Assembly (NCBI GenBank): GCA_037576215.1
Contig: JBANDB010000011.1
Coordinates: forward strand, 2,480,001 to 2,544,000
DNA length: 64,000 nucleotides
Reading direction: 5' to 3'
Origin: Armillaria gallica
Lineage: Eukaryota; Basidiomycota; Agaricomycetes; Agaricales; Physalacriaceae
Part shown: one piece after another, positions 36,410 to 47,830 of the stretch
Position numbering within the stretch: position 1 is the stretch's first letter
How the letters are laid out: the number at the start of each line of letters is the position of its first letter
Program-made: the position numbers and the translations under genes
Notes under the pieces: model-generated
Database searches by the model: none
The model's input: the letters and a program-made list of their open reading frames with translations, nothing else
What the model was told of the DNA's origin: nothing

Positions 36410-38154
36410 ATGGATGGCAAAGACCGAGGCGACGATTCTGGCAAGCGAAGTTCTCTGCCAAGCAGTCTAATTCCCCATCTCTATACAAGCCCACAGAAAG
36501 CCCGGAACAGCTCTACCAGGACGACGCTCCCTGAAGCTGGGGACGACGAAGACATGGAGTCGGAGCATCCTGGGCCCTCACCGCCGCCCCTTTCTCACCG
36601 CTCTGCCACTACTCCTTTACCCTCTGGGTCATATCCCCCGAACGTACCACGGACTGTGCACACATATACGAGCTACGAGGCAGGCTGGCAAGGTGACCCC
36701 CCATACAGCCTAGTCTTGGTAGCTCTTCTTCCATTCCACATGGTCCGCCTGGTCGACGAGCCGACGAAGGCCAAGATATGGCTGCTGCTCGTCGTGGCAC
36801 CCCGACTTTGTTCACTGTCCGGCCCGGCCCTCCTCTTGTGCCACCCGCGCCTTACCCCGCCGACGTGCCCCGTTCATACGGGTACGACACGACAGTGTGG
36901 GACGACAGCCCTACGGGATCAGCTAGTCGTCCCAGTGGCTCTTCTTCCGTTTCGCATGGTCAGGCCATTCGAAGCGACCCGGCGTACTATGTCTCCAGTT
37001 CTAGGGGACCCTCTGGCGGGTATACTCTGCAGAATTCACCTGACTATGCTCCTTGGCGGGAGGAGGAAGCTGGACCGTCTCAAATACACTACGACCCCAG
37101 AGGTAGAATAAGATATCCTCCTGTGTCGCAACCTAGTCAGTCTCGTGGAATGGGACACTATGAACAGGTTTATCGAAGGGATTCCGTGCCTCGAAGTGAA
37201 CCACCAGGCCCGCCTCATGGAATGGGGCAATACGACGAACGCGCCGCAGTGGGGTATCACAGAGAACCAATCCCCCGAGATACATATATGGGCGGCGGGC
37301 CTCCGGTCTCTCATTGTACGTGGTTACATTACATTGCCGCGCGCCGGGTAGAGCTGACTGATATTTAGACAGTCCGTATAGCGTGAGGCCTCAGTATCAG
37401 GAAAATATCACCCCCGCACGGAATGCGCGCCGGATCTGAGAACTTATACAGTGAGGTGCTTCCTCCACGACAAGGGCCGGCTTACACCCTCCCTCCCTTG
37501 CTGTGACTAGTGGACTGTCTGAAGAAGTCTCTAGTAGCGGTACCGATGACGATGGTGATGGCGAATACACCCCAACCAAATCCCGGCGAGGCAAAAAGCG
37601 TGTGAGAAGCACGAGCCCGGGGGGAGACGACTCGAGGCGAAAGAGTGTTAAAAAGACACTGATAGCCTGTGATTTTTGTCGCGGTAAGTGTCGATGTGAA
37701 GAAGGTTGCTGTTATATATTCAATGCAAGTTATGTTAGGACGGAAACTACGCTGCGACGGAGCGAGACCGTCATGCATGAATTGCACGGCTCGAGACAAC
37801 CGCCCGTGTGTATACCAGTCGACACCGAAACGACGTGGACCGGGAAAGAATCCTAAGCCAAAAGCCCCCAAGCCGAAGAAAAGAAGCAGTACAAGGGGAC
37901 GGACGAGCGAGAGCGTACGTGCCGAGGGACCATCATCGGTCGAGGATTTTGATATGGCAAGTCCGGTGTCCGAGCGCCAAAGAGCGACGCCATCTCCCGA
38001 AGAAGTCAATCAGTCGAATCCGTCTGAGGTGACGGCAACGGTTCCGAGTCTGTACCTAACAGTTGATAGCACCATGGCACCACGAGGATCACAACGGAAT
38101 GTACGGCGTGGAATAGTAACATCGTCGCCACCAGGGAAGGGGGGCAAGAAATAG
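36410..38154 (+). CDS. Zn(II)2Cys6 DNA-binding protein
   Basis: Fungal zinc-cluster proteins bind CGG-type DNA sites and regulate transcription. The ATG at 36410 starts an acidic/Ser-Pro-rich N terminus. The middle is a low-complexity region with degenerate YPxxVPR...SSS.SHG repeats and Tyr/Gly/Pro-rich stretches (DPAYYVSSSRGPSGGYT; GMGHYEQVYRRDSVPRSEPP). The zinc cluster comes late: IACDFCR, then an intron at about 37685-37739, then RKLRCDGARPSCMNC and RPCVYQ, followed by a basic linker. The six cysteines have canonical spacing. The end is low complexity (RRGIVTSSPPGKGGKK). No fungal_trans middle homology region is visible. Two places do not keep frame simply (36650-36730 and 37430-37505), so the exon model is provisional. 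It lies just upstream of the septin-like/Zn2Cys6 fusion, whose zinc clusters share its intron position. Confidence 0.75.
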
Positions 38155-38970
38155 GAAGAAACACGAATAGTCAGATACTATTATAGCCTGGCAGGAGGTA
38201 GGCAGTATCCTAATGGCGGTACCGCGGTCGGTGAAGGCGGCCTGGGAAGCGCTTTCGGGGAAGATTCCCGCTCCCGTTGGTTCTGGATCATTTCCAAGGG
38301 CCGCTAAGGGCCATTACAGTTGGTTGCAGTTTCGTCCAGTTTCCCCACATTCATATCCCCCTGTCCACCAATGACAGATCCTCCCGATTCTTTTTACGTA
38401 TTCCGTTGCTATCCGCTCTTTTCTTAGCCATTTATATGCGCACTCCGGACGCATGCCTACGGCTCTCACGATATGATTACCCCGAAAAATCGGTTATTTC
38501 ACAGGTTTACCTTAGTTCTGGCGACAGTTTTGTAGTGTTGCTGTATATTGTTTAGGATAAGCGAAGTTAATAAGATAGAAATTCCTGCACTGCAGGACTA
38601 ATGGAATCTGCGAGGGGAAAGTGGGAGATTGGATTTGGACCTTGGTTTCCTCCGATTGGTTCGGTGGGAATTAGCATGTGTCGGTTCTTCATCAGAGTTT
38701 TCAAAATCACCGCGCTCAGCAGGGACCCTGGGCCGTTGTGGTCTGTCTCCGTTCCAGCGTCACGTAGCGCCGACGGATCGCTGAGAGCACTGAGGAGGGC
38801 GCGATGATAGCTGAGCACCGGATACAGGACGAGCGGGCGGGGTCTGCCGCCGGAAGCCACCTCCAGCCCAGCCTTGCCCTTCCTAGTCATGTCACTCACG
38901 TCGGATCTGGCCTTGATGCGCCCGGTACGCGGTTTGCCTCTCTCCACCATCTACATGGTTGCTCACAGCC
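38155..38970. promoter_or_regulatory. Upstream region of the septin-like/Zn2Cys6 gene
   Basis: A minus-strand frame of 127 codons crosses 38567-38950 but has no motif and is rich in low-information sequence. I treat the stretch as 3' flank of the zinc-cluster gene and promoter of the next. No clear TATA box is seen. Confidence 0.45.
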
Positions 38971-41663
38971 ATGGCTGAACCAGCCGGTCCTTCCCTAGAA
39001 TTTACCCTGCTCGTCGCTGGCTCCCGTGGAGGTCAGTTCCTCTCTATCCTCCTCAGAGTGCTCCTTATTCCGTCTCGGATCAGGCAAGACTTCCTTCCTG
39101 CGGCTCCTGCTCGATACCTTCAATGTCTCGCCCAGTGCGTCCCAGGACCAGGTCGCTTCGGTCGCAAAGTTCGTTCAGGGGTGCAGCGGCCGTACTTCTC
39201 ACATTCGCTCGGCTTCTATTGATGTAGACCTTGACCTCGACGGCAACGGCCCGCTCCGGACGCTCACCTTGCATCTTGTCGATACTCCTTCCCTCGACTT
39301 TAGAGACGAACAGCCCGCTGAGAGGCTTGTGGCGGACACTCTCAGATACGTAGAGTCGCGCTTTGCCGAATCCATTGAAGACGTGAGCGCCTATTATTCC
39401 TTGTATTTGCTGGCAGTTCCTCAATTTATCTTGCAGCCTCGCAATTCCTCCACCACCGACCGCTACGTTCATCTGTGCGTATTACTATAATTGTCCCGTC
39501 GACGCGTCCTGAACGCCACATTTACAATATGACAGGTGTCTATATTTTCTTGACCCGGATCAAATTGTACCATCACAGATACCTGCGCCGCTCGCGCCGC
39601 CTCGTGCTCGTGCAAACAGCTTTTCACAGCCTGACCATGACCCCCTCATTCTCGAGCTCCCCGTCGCTAACAATCCCCTCCTGACACGGCCCACACTACC
39701 CTCTTCTGACATAACTACCATTCGCCGTCTGTCAACACGAGTTAATGTCCTACCCGTCGTCTCACGCGCAGACATCCTCTCCAATGACCGGCTGGCCGCG
39801 GTCAAAATGGCTATACGCAGAGACCTAGCTGCCGCTGGCATTGGTTTCGGCATATTCGACGATGCCTACCACAGCCATCCTGGTAATATCTCGCCTAGCA
39901 ATGGTGAATTGACCAATGGCTACGTAAACGGTACTAGCTCTGCCACCAGCTCTCCTCCCTCTTCTCCTGTTTCATCCTCTTTGAGACTTCCTTACGCTCT
40001 GATTTCGCCGGATATATATTCCCACAGCGACGGAGTTCCCAGGATACCTATGTCACGGCAGCAGCTCGTTCATCAATACACTCCTCCGTACCGTCCCCTT
40101 CCTTCAAAACTCGTCCGAGGAAAATTCGTTCGTACATATCGCTGGGGTTCTTTGGATGTTTTAGATCCATGTCACTGCGATTTTCTACGTCTACGTAATG
40201 CTATTTTCCATCACATGGAGGTAAGTCGGTCGCGCCTGGGTCCCTGCATTATTCTGATGTAATCTCAGACGTTGCAGACATATACGCGGGACTATCTATT
40301 CGATAAGTTCAAGCTTGAATATCTGCAGACCTCACGCCCTTCACTATCCCGCCACCTCGTTCAAAACCAGGGTATACCACGGAATTCAGCTATATCCTCA
40401 CGGCCTATATTGGCCATAGATACCGCAGGTCCACATAATTCCATCAGTCGGCATCATTCACTTTCCGTTTCTCGCGATGCCTCTGCATCGGCTGCGAGAG
40501 ACATGCGCTCCGTTCCTCTTACCCGCCCTTTACCTGACATCTCTGTCAGTGCATCGACGAAGGGTCTGACCAGTACGTCCAACGGCTCGTACTTCGCCAC
40601 GTCTCTAACCGACTCGCGTTCAGAAGCCAAACAGCGCACGAAAAAAATCACGGTGGCGTGCAACTTTTGTAGATGTGAGGCCGCCTTTTCTCCCTCATTG
40701 GCTTCCTTGACAAAGATTCTTACAGCTCGCAAACTTAAGTGTGATGGCGGGCGACCAGCATGCAGTCAATGCGTGAAACGGTCAAATTCATGCGACTACA
40801 TGCCTCAAAGCAAACGCCGCGGGGGTTTGCGCACCAGTCGAGACCGAGATAGCGGTAGCGACAGCGCGGACGAACCGTCTCCTGATGCTCTGGATACTCC
40901 TGTTTCTGAAGTGCCGTCACTATCTCTTTCTCGCAGGACCTCGAACGCGGGGAGCATGACACCGCTGCCTTCCATAGGGGTATCAACAGATGCGTCTACG
41001 TCTTCCATCCGATCGAAAGGTTCCATGAGTGAATCGCGTTCGTACTGGGCGGATAACGAACTGCCGCGCATAGCAACCCTATCTCTACCTGAACACTCTC
41101 CATCTACACCGGTACCCATGTCCGCACCCCCTCTCCCGCCTATTCGACCCGCCTCAGAACACCAAGCGGCCCAACGCAAACGCGCAGCCACAGCACCCGG
41201 AAAAAGCGGGCGTCAACCATCAACTTCTGGACCCAAGGTTGTGGCTTGCAACTTTTGTAGAGGTTCGTTGGCCAGAAACCTTATATATATTCTACAGCTT
41301 CTCATCGGGTGTTTTTCATTTGTTCTAGCCCGGAAGACGAAATGCGACGGAGCACATCCTGCATGTTCCAGCTGTGTCCGAAGGAACTTGTCGTGCAACT
41401 ATGTTAATGATCGTAACGGGGGGGATCCTTTGAGGAAGGCGTCGAGACGAGCGTCTAATGCGCGTCCTTCGCCTCCATCACCACCTTCCTCGAGAATGGT
41501 GCCGACGCCTTTGAGCGCCAAAGAAGGTAATGATTATATCCACTATGTGGAAGCAGGAGGGGAGTACGACATGAAGAGGATGATGGACCATCCTGATATG
41601 AATCGCCCCACAAAGAAAATGCGTGTCGAAGGTTCATCCATGGCCATTGATGCGATACCCTGA
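38971..41663 (+). CDS. Septin-like GTPase fused to two Zn(II)2Cys6 domains
   Basis: The ATG at 38971 gives MAEPAGPSLEFTLLVAGSRG and, across an intron, a P-loop (GKTSFLRLLLDTF). G3-like HLVDTPSLDF lies near 39272 and G4-like NVLPVVSRADILS near 39745. The septin C-terminal block VRTYRWGSLDVLDPCHCDFL and LRNAIFHHM leads through an intron (about 40220-40268) to YTRDYLFDKFKLEYLQTS. The same frame then runs with no stop through a Ser-rich linker to VACNFCR / RKLKCDGGRPACSQC (40660-40800). A second linker leads to VACNFCR / ARKTKCDGAHPACSSC (41245-41400). It ends MRVEGSSMAIDAIP. Each zinc cluster is split by an intron after CNFCR. The septin half looks divergent: the G3 lacks the usual DTPGFGD and G4 has SRAD for AKAD, so nucleotide binding or hydrolysis may be altered. 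The fusion is inferred from the open frame; a separate internal start (ATG 40504) cannot be excluded. Confidence 0.72.
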
Positions 41664-42142
41664 TGTCTTTTTGTTGGATATGTTCATGGGTCAGTATCTG
41701 TAGAATAAGGATTTTTTTGCCCATGCTTTCTCTCTGTTTTTGTTGTGTTATATAGGGCTGGACGTTAGCAGTCATGACTGTGGGCATTGGACTGTATCTG
41801 TATTTGTTTCTTCAGTTAAGCAGTGGAATTTAATCGGTTTTTTGGATGTGTTCCGTGCCGTTGTTAATTATTGGTCTCCTCCTATTTCAGGCTTGTGAGA
41901 AAATATCGTGGCCAACTCGCTTCTGCTTCTGGTAATGACGACTAATTGTGACCCTGATTTGATTTGCCCTTTGTTGTACCATCTCTCTTTCGACTTTCGA
42001 GTCGCCTTGACCAGTGCTTGTGTAAGACCCAGAGTCTCTCACTCCAAGGCAGACAGTTCACTCGTTCTATTCAGAATCTCACTTTCCCCTATCCATCTTA
42101 CTTATATCCCAGCCCTCTTTTTTCTCTCGGACATATTCAGCC
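41664..42142. other. Intergenic between the two septin-like genes
   Basis: It holds the T-rich 3' flank of the fusion gene and the C/T-rich leader of the next. Plus-strand frames starting near 41908 and 41964 run into the next gene's start in other frames and are not supported as exons. Confidence 0.5.
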
Positions 42143-44432
42143 ATGTTCTCGTTGCGACGAAAATCCACCAAGCCGGTCGAAACTCCCAGGATACGTGGAT
42201 CGCCCTCTCTTCCCGAGCTTAATCCTCAGGGAATACCATGGCCGGAGGATCTGGTTGACATAAACAGCATACGCGACGACCAGCCGCCGGTATCCCCAAC
42301 CCATAATGGACCAACGAGGACATCTTACAGGATGGAGGCCCATTCACCAATACCGTTCCACAAACCATTCCGTTCGCCAGGAAAACCAGCCGAAGGTGCA
42401 CCCATTTCGTCACTATACATGTCCCCGCCCTCCGCTTTCAAGACCTCGGCAACAAAATACAGCCAGCGTCGGGCCCGCCTGCCCCCCACTTTCAATTTAA
42501 TGGTACGTCGATCCTTGTAGTGTTTTACGTCAGAAGGATCTTTAAGTCCGGACAGGTCGTCGGGGGCCAAGGGACGGGAAAGACCTCGCTTCTTCGTCTT
42601 CTTTTGGAAACGGCCGATATATCGCCCGCCGCCACTGTCGACCAACGTGCTGCGGTTGACCAGTTCCTCAGGGGTCTCCCAAAGCTACTCAGAGCATTCA
42701 TACCGCTTGTGTCGAGATATGCGAGTCGAGGTTCGACCGTGTGTTATTTTCGGTCATTGACACGCCTGGTTTAGATTTTGTCGAGGGGAGGGAGCTCAAG
42801 TTGGAAAGACAGGTCAGTGGTGTTTTGAAGTATGTGGATGCTCAATATTCAGACACAATGAGCGAGGTGGGTTTTGCTTTTTGGTTGCTGGTTGGTTTTT
42901 TCTGACTTGGACGGCCTGCTAGGAATCCAAAGTGATACGGAAAAACAAAGGGGATCAACACATTCACTTGTGAGCAAATAAAGCATGCAGGGACCGGTAC
43001 GCTTGGCGAATACGCTACCTTGATGGCCTTTGTTTTTCGAACAACATGGCCAATAATCAAAGGTATGAAATCAGTTTCCTTGGGAGTTGACGTCTGTTCT
43101 ACAGTGCTCCAAATTTAAAGCATGTTGAGGCTCCAGATTACAAGGCCGAAAGCGTACCGGTCTCTGCAGTGCAATTGATAAGTTTTTAGTTTATCTAACC
43201 TTCTATCACAGATGCATCTACATGATTGACCCTTCTTCTATCATGACCATTGCTGCACGACGCGCACAGTCGTCCTTACCCATCAGGACGCGCTCAGAAG
43301 CGACTGTCTCTCCACGTAATCCCCCCGACCTCGTACCGGATACGTCCTCTGGGGACGAGTCCGATGACGAGGAACAAACTGCTCTCACTATGTCTCCTGC
43401 CGAAATTCGCGTCATTCGGCGTCTTTCTGCTCGTATCAATGTCCTTCCAGTCATCGGCCACTCAGACTCACTCACCGATGACAAGCTCGCAGCCGTAAAA
43501 GCAGCAGTTCGCACCGGGCTTGCAGATGCGGGCCTGGGATTTGGGGTGTTCTCACCTCACGGAGACGAGCCGGAGATACCCAGGAAGAAGCGGGTGGTGC
43601 ATACCAAGAGTCAGACGGAACCGAATGGTAATAGCAATGGACACGTCGCGGATGAGAGTGAAGGGGAGGAAGAGGGTGAGCGGCAGTCCCGCCCCATCAT
43701 CAAGCTCCGTTCCTCGCGCCATTCCAGCACCCCAAGAGCCATGTCACGCTCGCGCTCTCGGCGTCGTGATCTATCAGTTGCCGCTGACGACCACCGTCGA
43801 CCCATTTCCCCCGATCTCGCCGACAAGGAGAGCGTTGCCAACGCTCGCTTCTCAGCAGCTGTGGTTGCCAAATCGACGGTTGATCTGGCATCGCTCATGC
43901 CGTTTGCCCTCATCGCACCAGAGTCGACCAAGAACAGACATCAGGGTCAGCTGTTGAACACTGCTCCTTCATCTCCTGCTCCTTCTTCGGAAGACGAACA
44001 TGCTCCATCTATTGATACGACGGCTTCTTCTGTCCCACAGACACCTGCGTCCCTCTCTAGCGCACGTAATCCGACCTTTCTCCATGGAACCCCGGAGGAT
44101 TTGAAGGGTGTATTTGTGAGGAAGTTTAGGTGGGGAACCATTGACGTCTTAGATCCAACTCACTGTGATTTTGCCGCTCTGAGAACGGCCGTGCTGTCTA
44201 CTCACTTGAATGTTTGTGTTTTATTTGTTTCCGTCTGTGCGATTTGGTTTGACACTTGCGGTCATAGGTCTTGAAGACTCATACTAAGGAGGTTCTGTAT
44301 GAGAAGTACAGGACGGAGAAACTCCTCGCTCGCAGGGCGACGCGTCAAATCACAGATGGTGAGAGGGATAGGTTACTAGAAGGTGCGTTTGTCCCAGTTG
44401 AAAAGAAAGGACGCGTGCTCATGCTATCATAG
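42143..44432 (+). CDS. Septin-like GTPase (divergent), paralogue of the fusion's GTPase half
   Basis: The ATG at 42143 opens MFSLRRKSTKPVETPRIRGS and a Pro/Ser-rich N terminus of about 120 residues. After an intron (about 42502-42557) the P-loop VVGGQGTGKTSLLRLLLETA appears. G3 is close to canonical, VIDTPGLDF (42750s), and G4-like NVLPVIGHSDSLT lies near 43439, with HSD replacing septin AKAD. A long inserted Ser/Arg/Glu-rich loop (43560-44060) separates this from the septin end block VRKFRWGTIDVLDPTHCDF and LKTHTKEVLYEKYRTEKLLA. The stop is at 44430-44432. Order and spacing parallel the septin half of the preceding gene, so the two are tandem paralogues, but this one has no zinc cluster. True septins polymerise at septa and buds; whether this divergent form does is unknown. 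Confidence 0.78.
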
Positions 44433-45043
44433 AGATGGGACTGTGACCTCTCTGATCTACATTGGGCCTGGCGTTCTACATTCATTGCTTCATGTTATCA
44501 TCTATACCCGTTTATTTTGTTTTTGCTTTGTATAGTAGTAGTATGCCAGTTCGATTGGCTTCGTAGCATTATGGTTTGGATATCGTCATTGGATATTAAA
44601 TAATACCTATTCCCCCAATAAACGAGACGCGAGTCCTCAACTCAGGGGGTATACTGGAGGTATAAAGACCTGGTGTGTCCTTATAAACGACAGAGTAAAT
44701 GGGACTGCGCCGATGCACTGTTGATCAGTATTCCTTTCCTTCAGCGGAACATGAATGATTACGCTTGGCAATACAGGAAACTTACTCCTGATGTTCCTAC
44801 TCGGGCCTATGAAGAAGAATCCTGAAATACATACAGGAGCCTAGATACTAACTGTGAAAAGGAATTTTGAGGAAAACGGCTACATAGACAACGGTCTAAT
44901 AACAGTGACGAGGAGCTTCGCGTATCAGAATAGAGGGGGAAAATGTCCACGGTACACATTCACAGAGATAGATCTGACATCTACCCTTAATTATAGTAGA
45001 AGTAGATGGCAGATGATGGGATCTATACCGTATCAATGAACTG
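44433..45043. other. Convergent intergenic region
   Basis: It is the 3' flank of the septin-like gene and the 3' flank of chorismate mutase. AT-rich, no gene seen. Confidence 0.5.
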
Positions 45044-46154
45044 TCATGATGAGTTGTCGCCCTTCTTGGCCAGCATGTCGATCTCTGCATCTGATAGCCC
45101 AACTAGGCGTTGCAGAAGATAATCAACCTGTGAACAAATTAGAACCGGGTATGTTCCACAGATAACAGACAGATTTACCTCGACCTCTTTCGTCAGCGGG
45201 ATAATAAAACTCTCGTAAAGTTCCACCACACCAGCAACGTCAATTTTGGATGCCCCGTTCACGGAGCCGTTGGCCAATTGAGCAGTGCCATCGGAGGCGA
45301 AGTCCTGAGCGTACGTCTCTGCCTTCTTCTGCAGCCGGACCAACAGCTTGCGCTCGACTTCTGGTTTTGTTATGAGTGCTTCCAATGCCGGGCGGTCGGG
45401 TTTCAGGATGTGCGGGATGAACGCAGCAGGATCCTGGATGAACTTGGATTCGGAGACGAATTTGCCTAATCGGAGGTGTCAGGACGAAAGGTGGCTACTA
45501 GCATAGAGCGGTACCGTAGTGAACCCTTTTGCTAATTGCCTGCAAAATTTCGATATCGATTGTTGCAGCACTTCCATAATTGCCGTCATCTTCATACTCT
45601 TCGTCTCCGACGATTCCCTTGGCCCGTTTTGAGGCCGCAAGGAGCAAGGTAGCATGCCGAGTTATCCGGGGGACGATGGTGCGCGTGTAGAATGAAAGGA
45701 TGGATGGATTAACGTTGATTTTATTCGGGTATAGGATTTGTGGGAAGGATAGGGGTGGTATAATGGGTTCTGGCAGGTCGCTTGAGAAGGGGTATTCATC
45801 TGGGCTGAGAAAGAGAAATGGGTATATGGAATGATAAGAACAAGGGGATACGGACCTAGTATACCTTCTTGCTTTAGCTGATAGATTGATGATGATAAGC
45901 GACTGGAACCCCTTTTGGTAACACAGGTGCTCACCATGGAACGTCTCGGTCTCCTTGAGGAACCACTCTAGCCAGCTACCGTTGAAACCGATATCCTGTA
46001 GTTCCTTGAATGCACCACGCTGATACATGCGAGCATTGTGAACAAACTGGGCCCGTTCGATAAGGGAGAAGATGATGGTATCCTCTAGTCTGACCAGGAC
46101 CGAACGAATGTGGTCCAACGACAATGGATTGCCGACGGTGAGGTTCGACTGCAT
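45044..46154 (-). CDS. ARO7: Chorismate mutase
   Basis: It converts chorismate to prephenate, the committed step to phenylalanine and tyrosine. The ATG at 46154 gives [20 protein letters not shown], then [20 protein letters not shown], the AroQ-type fungal signature with the catalytic Arg and Glu region. Across a two-intron gap come [37 protein letters not shown] and [20 protein letters not shown]. An exon then starts [19 protein letters not shown] and is followed by [16 protein letters not shown]. The C terminus has [17 protein letters not shown], an intron, then [11 protein letters not shown] and an end KKGDNSS. About 265 residues fits yeast Aro7. The allosteric (Trp/Tyr) region is present in outline. 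It is convergent with the septin-like gene. Confidence 0.94.
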
Positions 46155-47043
46155 TTTCGTGGAACTACAGAGCTCATCAACTGGCTGATTGTGAAATAAT
46201 AGTGACTTACAGTTCGAAATAGCAAAGTCGAGGTGGCCTTGCACTCCAGTAATCCAAGGTATCGGAACGATGTAGTTAAATAATCAGTTGGAGCCGAAAT
46301 TACCGTGAGCGCTGAAGGAGTTGAGAGCGGTGTTTCGGCCGCGGCTCTATCGGCCGTCACCGATCAGAGACCGCGATCGAGAAAAGTACTTTGAATGTGC
46401 CTATGGAGGACAGAAATCAGCGCCCACGCTACCAAACAATGCTCTCGCGATAGAACTCTGGCTGACTTTGAATACGCCGGAGTCTGTGATTCGGGATTCA
46501 CGGTTGAGTTACTTACGGTATCGTTTTTCAATCGAGTACAAGGTAATATTGCGAGAATCAAAACCTCCCTCTCAAATGTTCGCTCTTTGTGATCGGTTCA
46601 CCCAGGCCGTAAGCTTGTTATGGGACTTTCTCAGCAATCAGGTCAAGTATATTGTTACGGTTTCTTCTGCGCGATCATAGAGAAATTTTGACACAACAAA
46701 CTAGTTTATAATGTTTCTTCGTAGAATTAATCTTCCCAAGTCTGCTCGCATTTATGATGTGAAGGTACCGTGCCGTGTAATGATGAGATGAGATGACGGA
46801 ATTTGTCCAATTCGATTCCTGAGGGTTTCATGCGACAGTTACGGTGACAAGCGCGGTCAGAGCGCGTCCGTGTTGGCGAGGCGTACAGCGGAGTTCGGTC
46901 CGATTGTCTGTGTTTGCCTATGTATAGCAGCGACCTCCCTTTCATGTCAACCGCCAGCAACAATTCACTGTCTTTTATCGTCGACGTGTGTTTTGCCACT
47001 AAAAATCGCCCTTTCCTGTACATTTATCTCATCTAGAAACATA
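46155..47043. promoter_or_regulatory. Divergent intergenic region, no gene recognised
   Basis: It lies upstream of both chorismate mutase and the coiled-coil gene. The plus frame at 46321-46680 has no motif or splice partner. Likely promoter sequence for both genes. Confidence 0.45.
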
Positions 47044-47830
47044 ATGAGGCGGTCCCAAAGTGTACGAAACCAACCACGCCCATCTCTAGCCCTAATATCC
47101 GATGATCTTGGTGTTCTCAGAGAAGGTGACGAGTCGAATGAGGACGTCCTCCGAAAGCAACTGATTGAGAAAGACAGAGAGTGTGATCGGGTTAGTCGCC
47201 TTTCTGTCACCGTACAACGTGTCAGCTTATTTGTGTTCTCCAGTTACAGACCCAAGTTCAGCAACTCCAGGCTCAGCTAGCTCAAAGGCCGTCATTAGAA
47301 ACAATTCAGGAGCTGCAAAAAGATCATAAGAACTTGGAACTACTTCTTCAGGGGACGCAGAGAGAGAATGAGCGTTGCATGGCTGACATCGACAGGTACG
47401 TTTGCACGCAAGGCGCATCGTCATCGCTGACACAGCTTCCAGAGGAAAGACGCGTGAAAAAATGCTGGAACGCGAACTTGCCCGGCTGGCGGGGGACAAT
47501 TGGCAGGTAAGGGATCTTTATTTTTTGCATATAAAATGTCCCCAATGGCTCATCTTTCTGCAGGCAGCACTAGACATCACGCCAAGTTCATCGTTCCAGC
47601 CGCGTGCCACTCTTCACGGGCATCGTCATTCGCCTGCTCCTGCCGCGTCCGATGCCAATGGTGACGTAAACAATGCGGCGCTGTTAGCGCGTCTTGATCA
47701 GATCCGTTTGACCGTTTTGGGAATGGAGCAGAGGACCTCGCTGAGAGAGGAGAAGCTCAACAAGAATATCGAAATGGCGGAAGCAGAAGCTCGAAAGTAT
47801 GAAGATATATCCAAGTCTTTGGCTGCGTAG
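47044..47830 (+). CDS. Small coiled-coil protein, unknown function
   Basis: The ATG at 47044 gives MRRSQSVRNQPRPSLALISD, then an acidic helix and KQLIEKDRECDR. Splicing (donor near 47191, acceptor near 47244) joins LQTQVQQLQAQLAQRPSLET and a further Q/E/L-rich helix. Introns near 47398-47440 and 47507-47564 join SRGKTREKMLERELARLAGD and AALDITPSSSFQPRATLHGH. The C-terminal exon is a predicted coiled coil (ALLARLDQIRLTVLGMEQRT; NKNIEMAEAEARKYEDISKS) ending LAA. About 210 residues, with two helical segments flanking a Ser/His/Pro linker. No known family recognised; membrane segments and signal peptide are absent. Confidence 0.62.

Noticed and set aside
38567..38950. 127-codon minus-strand frame between the zinc-cluster and fusion genes
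   Set aside because: It starts without a convincing leader, has no motif, and lies in a region best explained as promoter.
40504..40675. A separate start (ATG 40504) for a stand-alone zinc-cluster gene
   Set aside because: Not excluded, but the septin-like frame runs through this point with no stop and no terminator-like sequence, so one continuous gene is the simpler reading.
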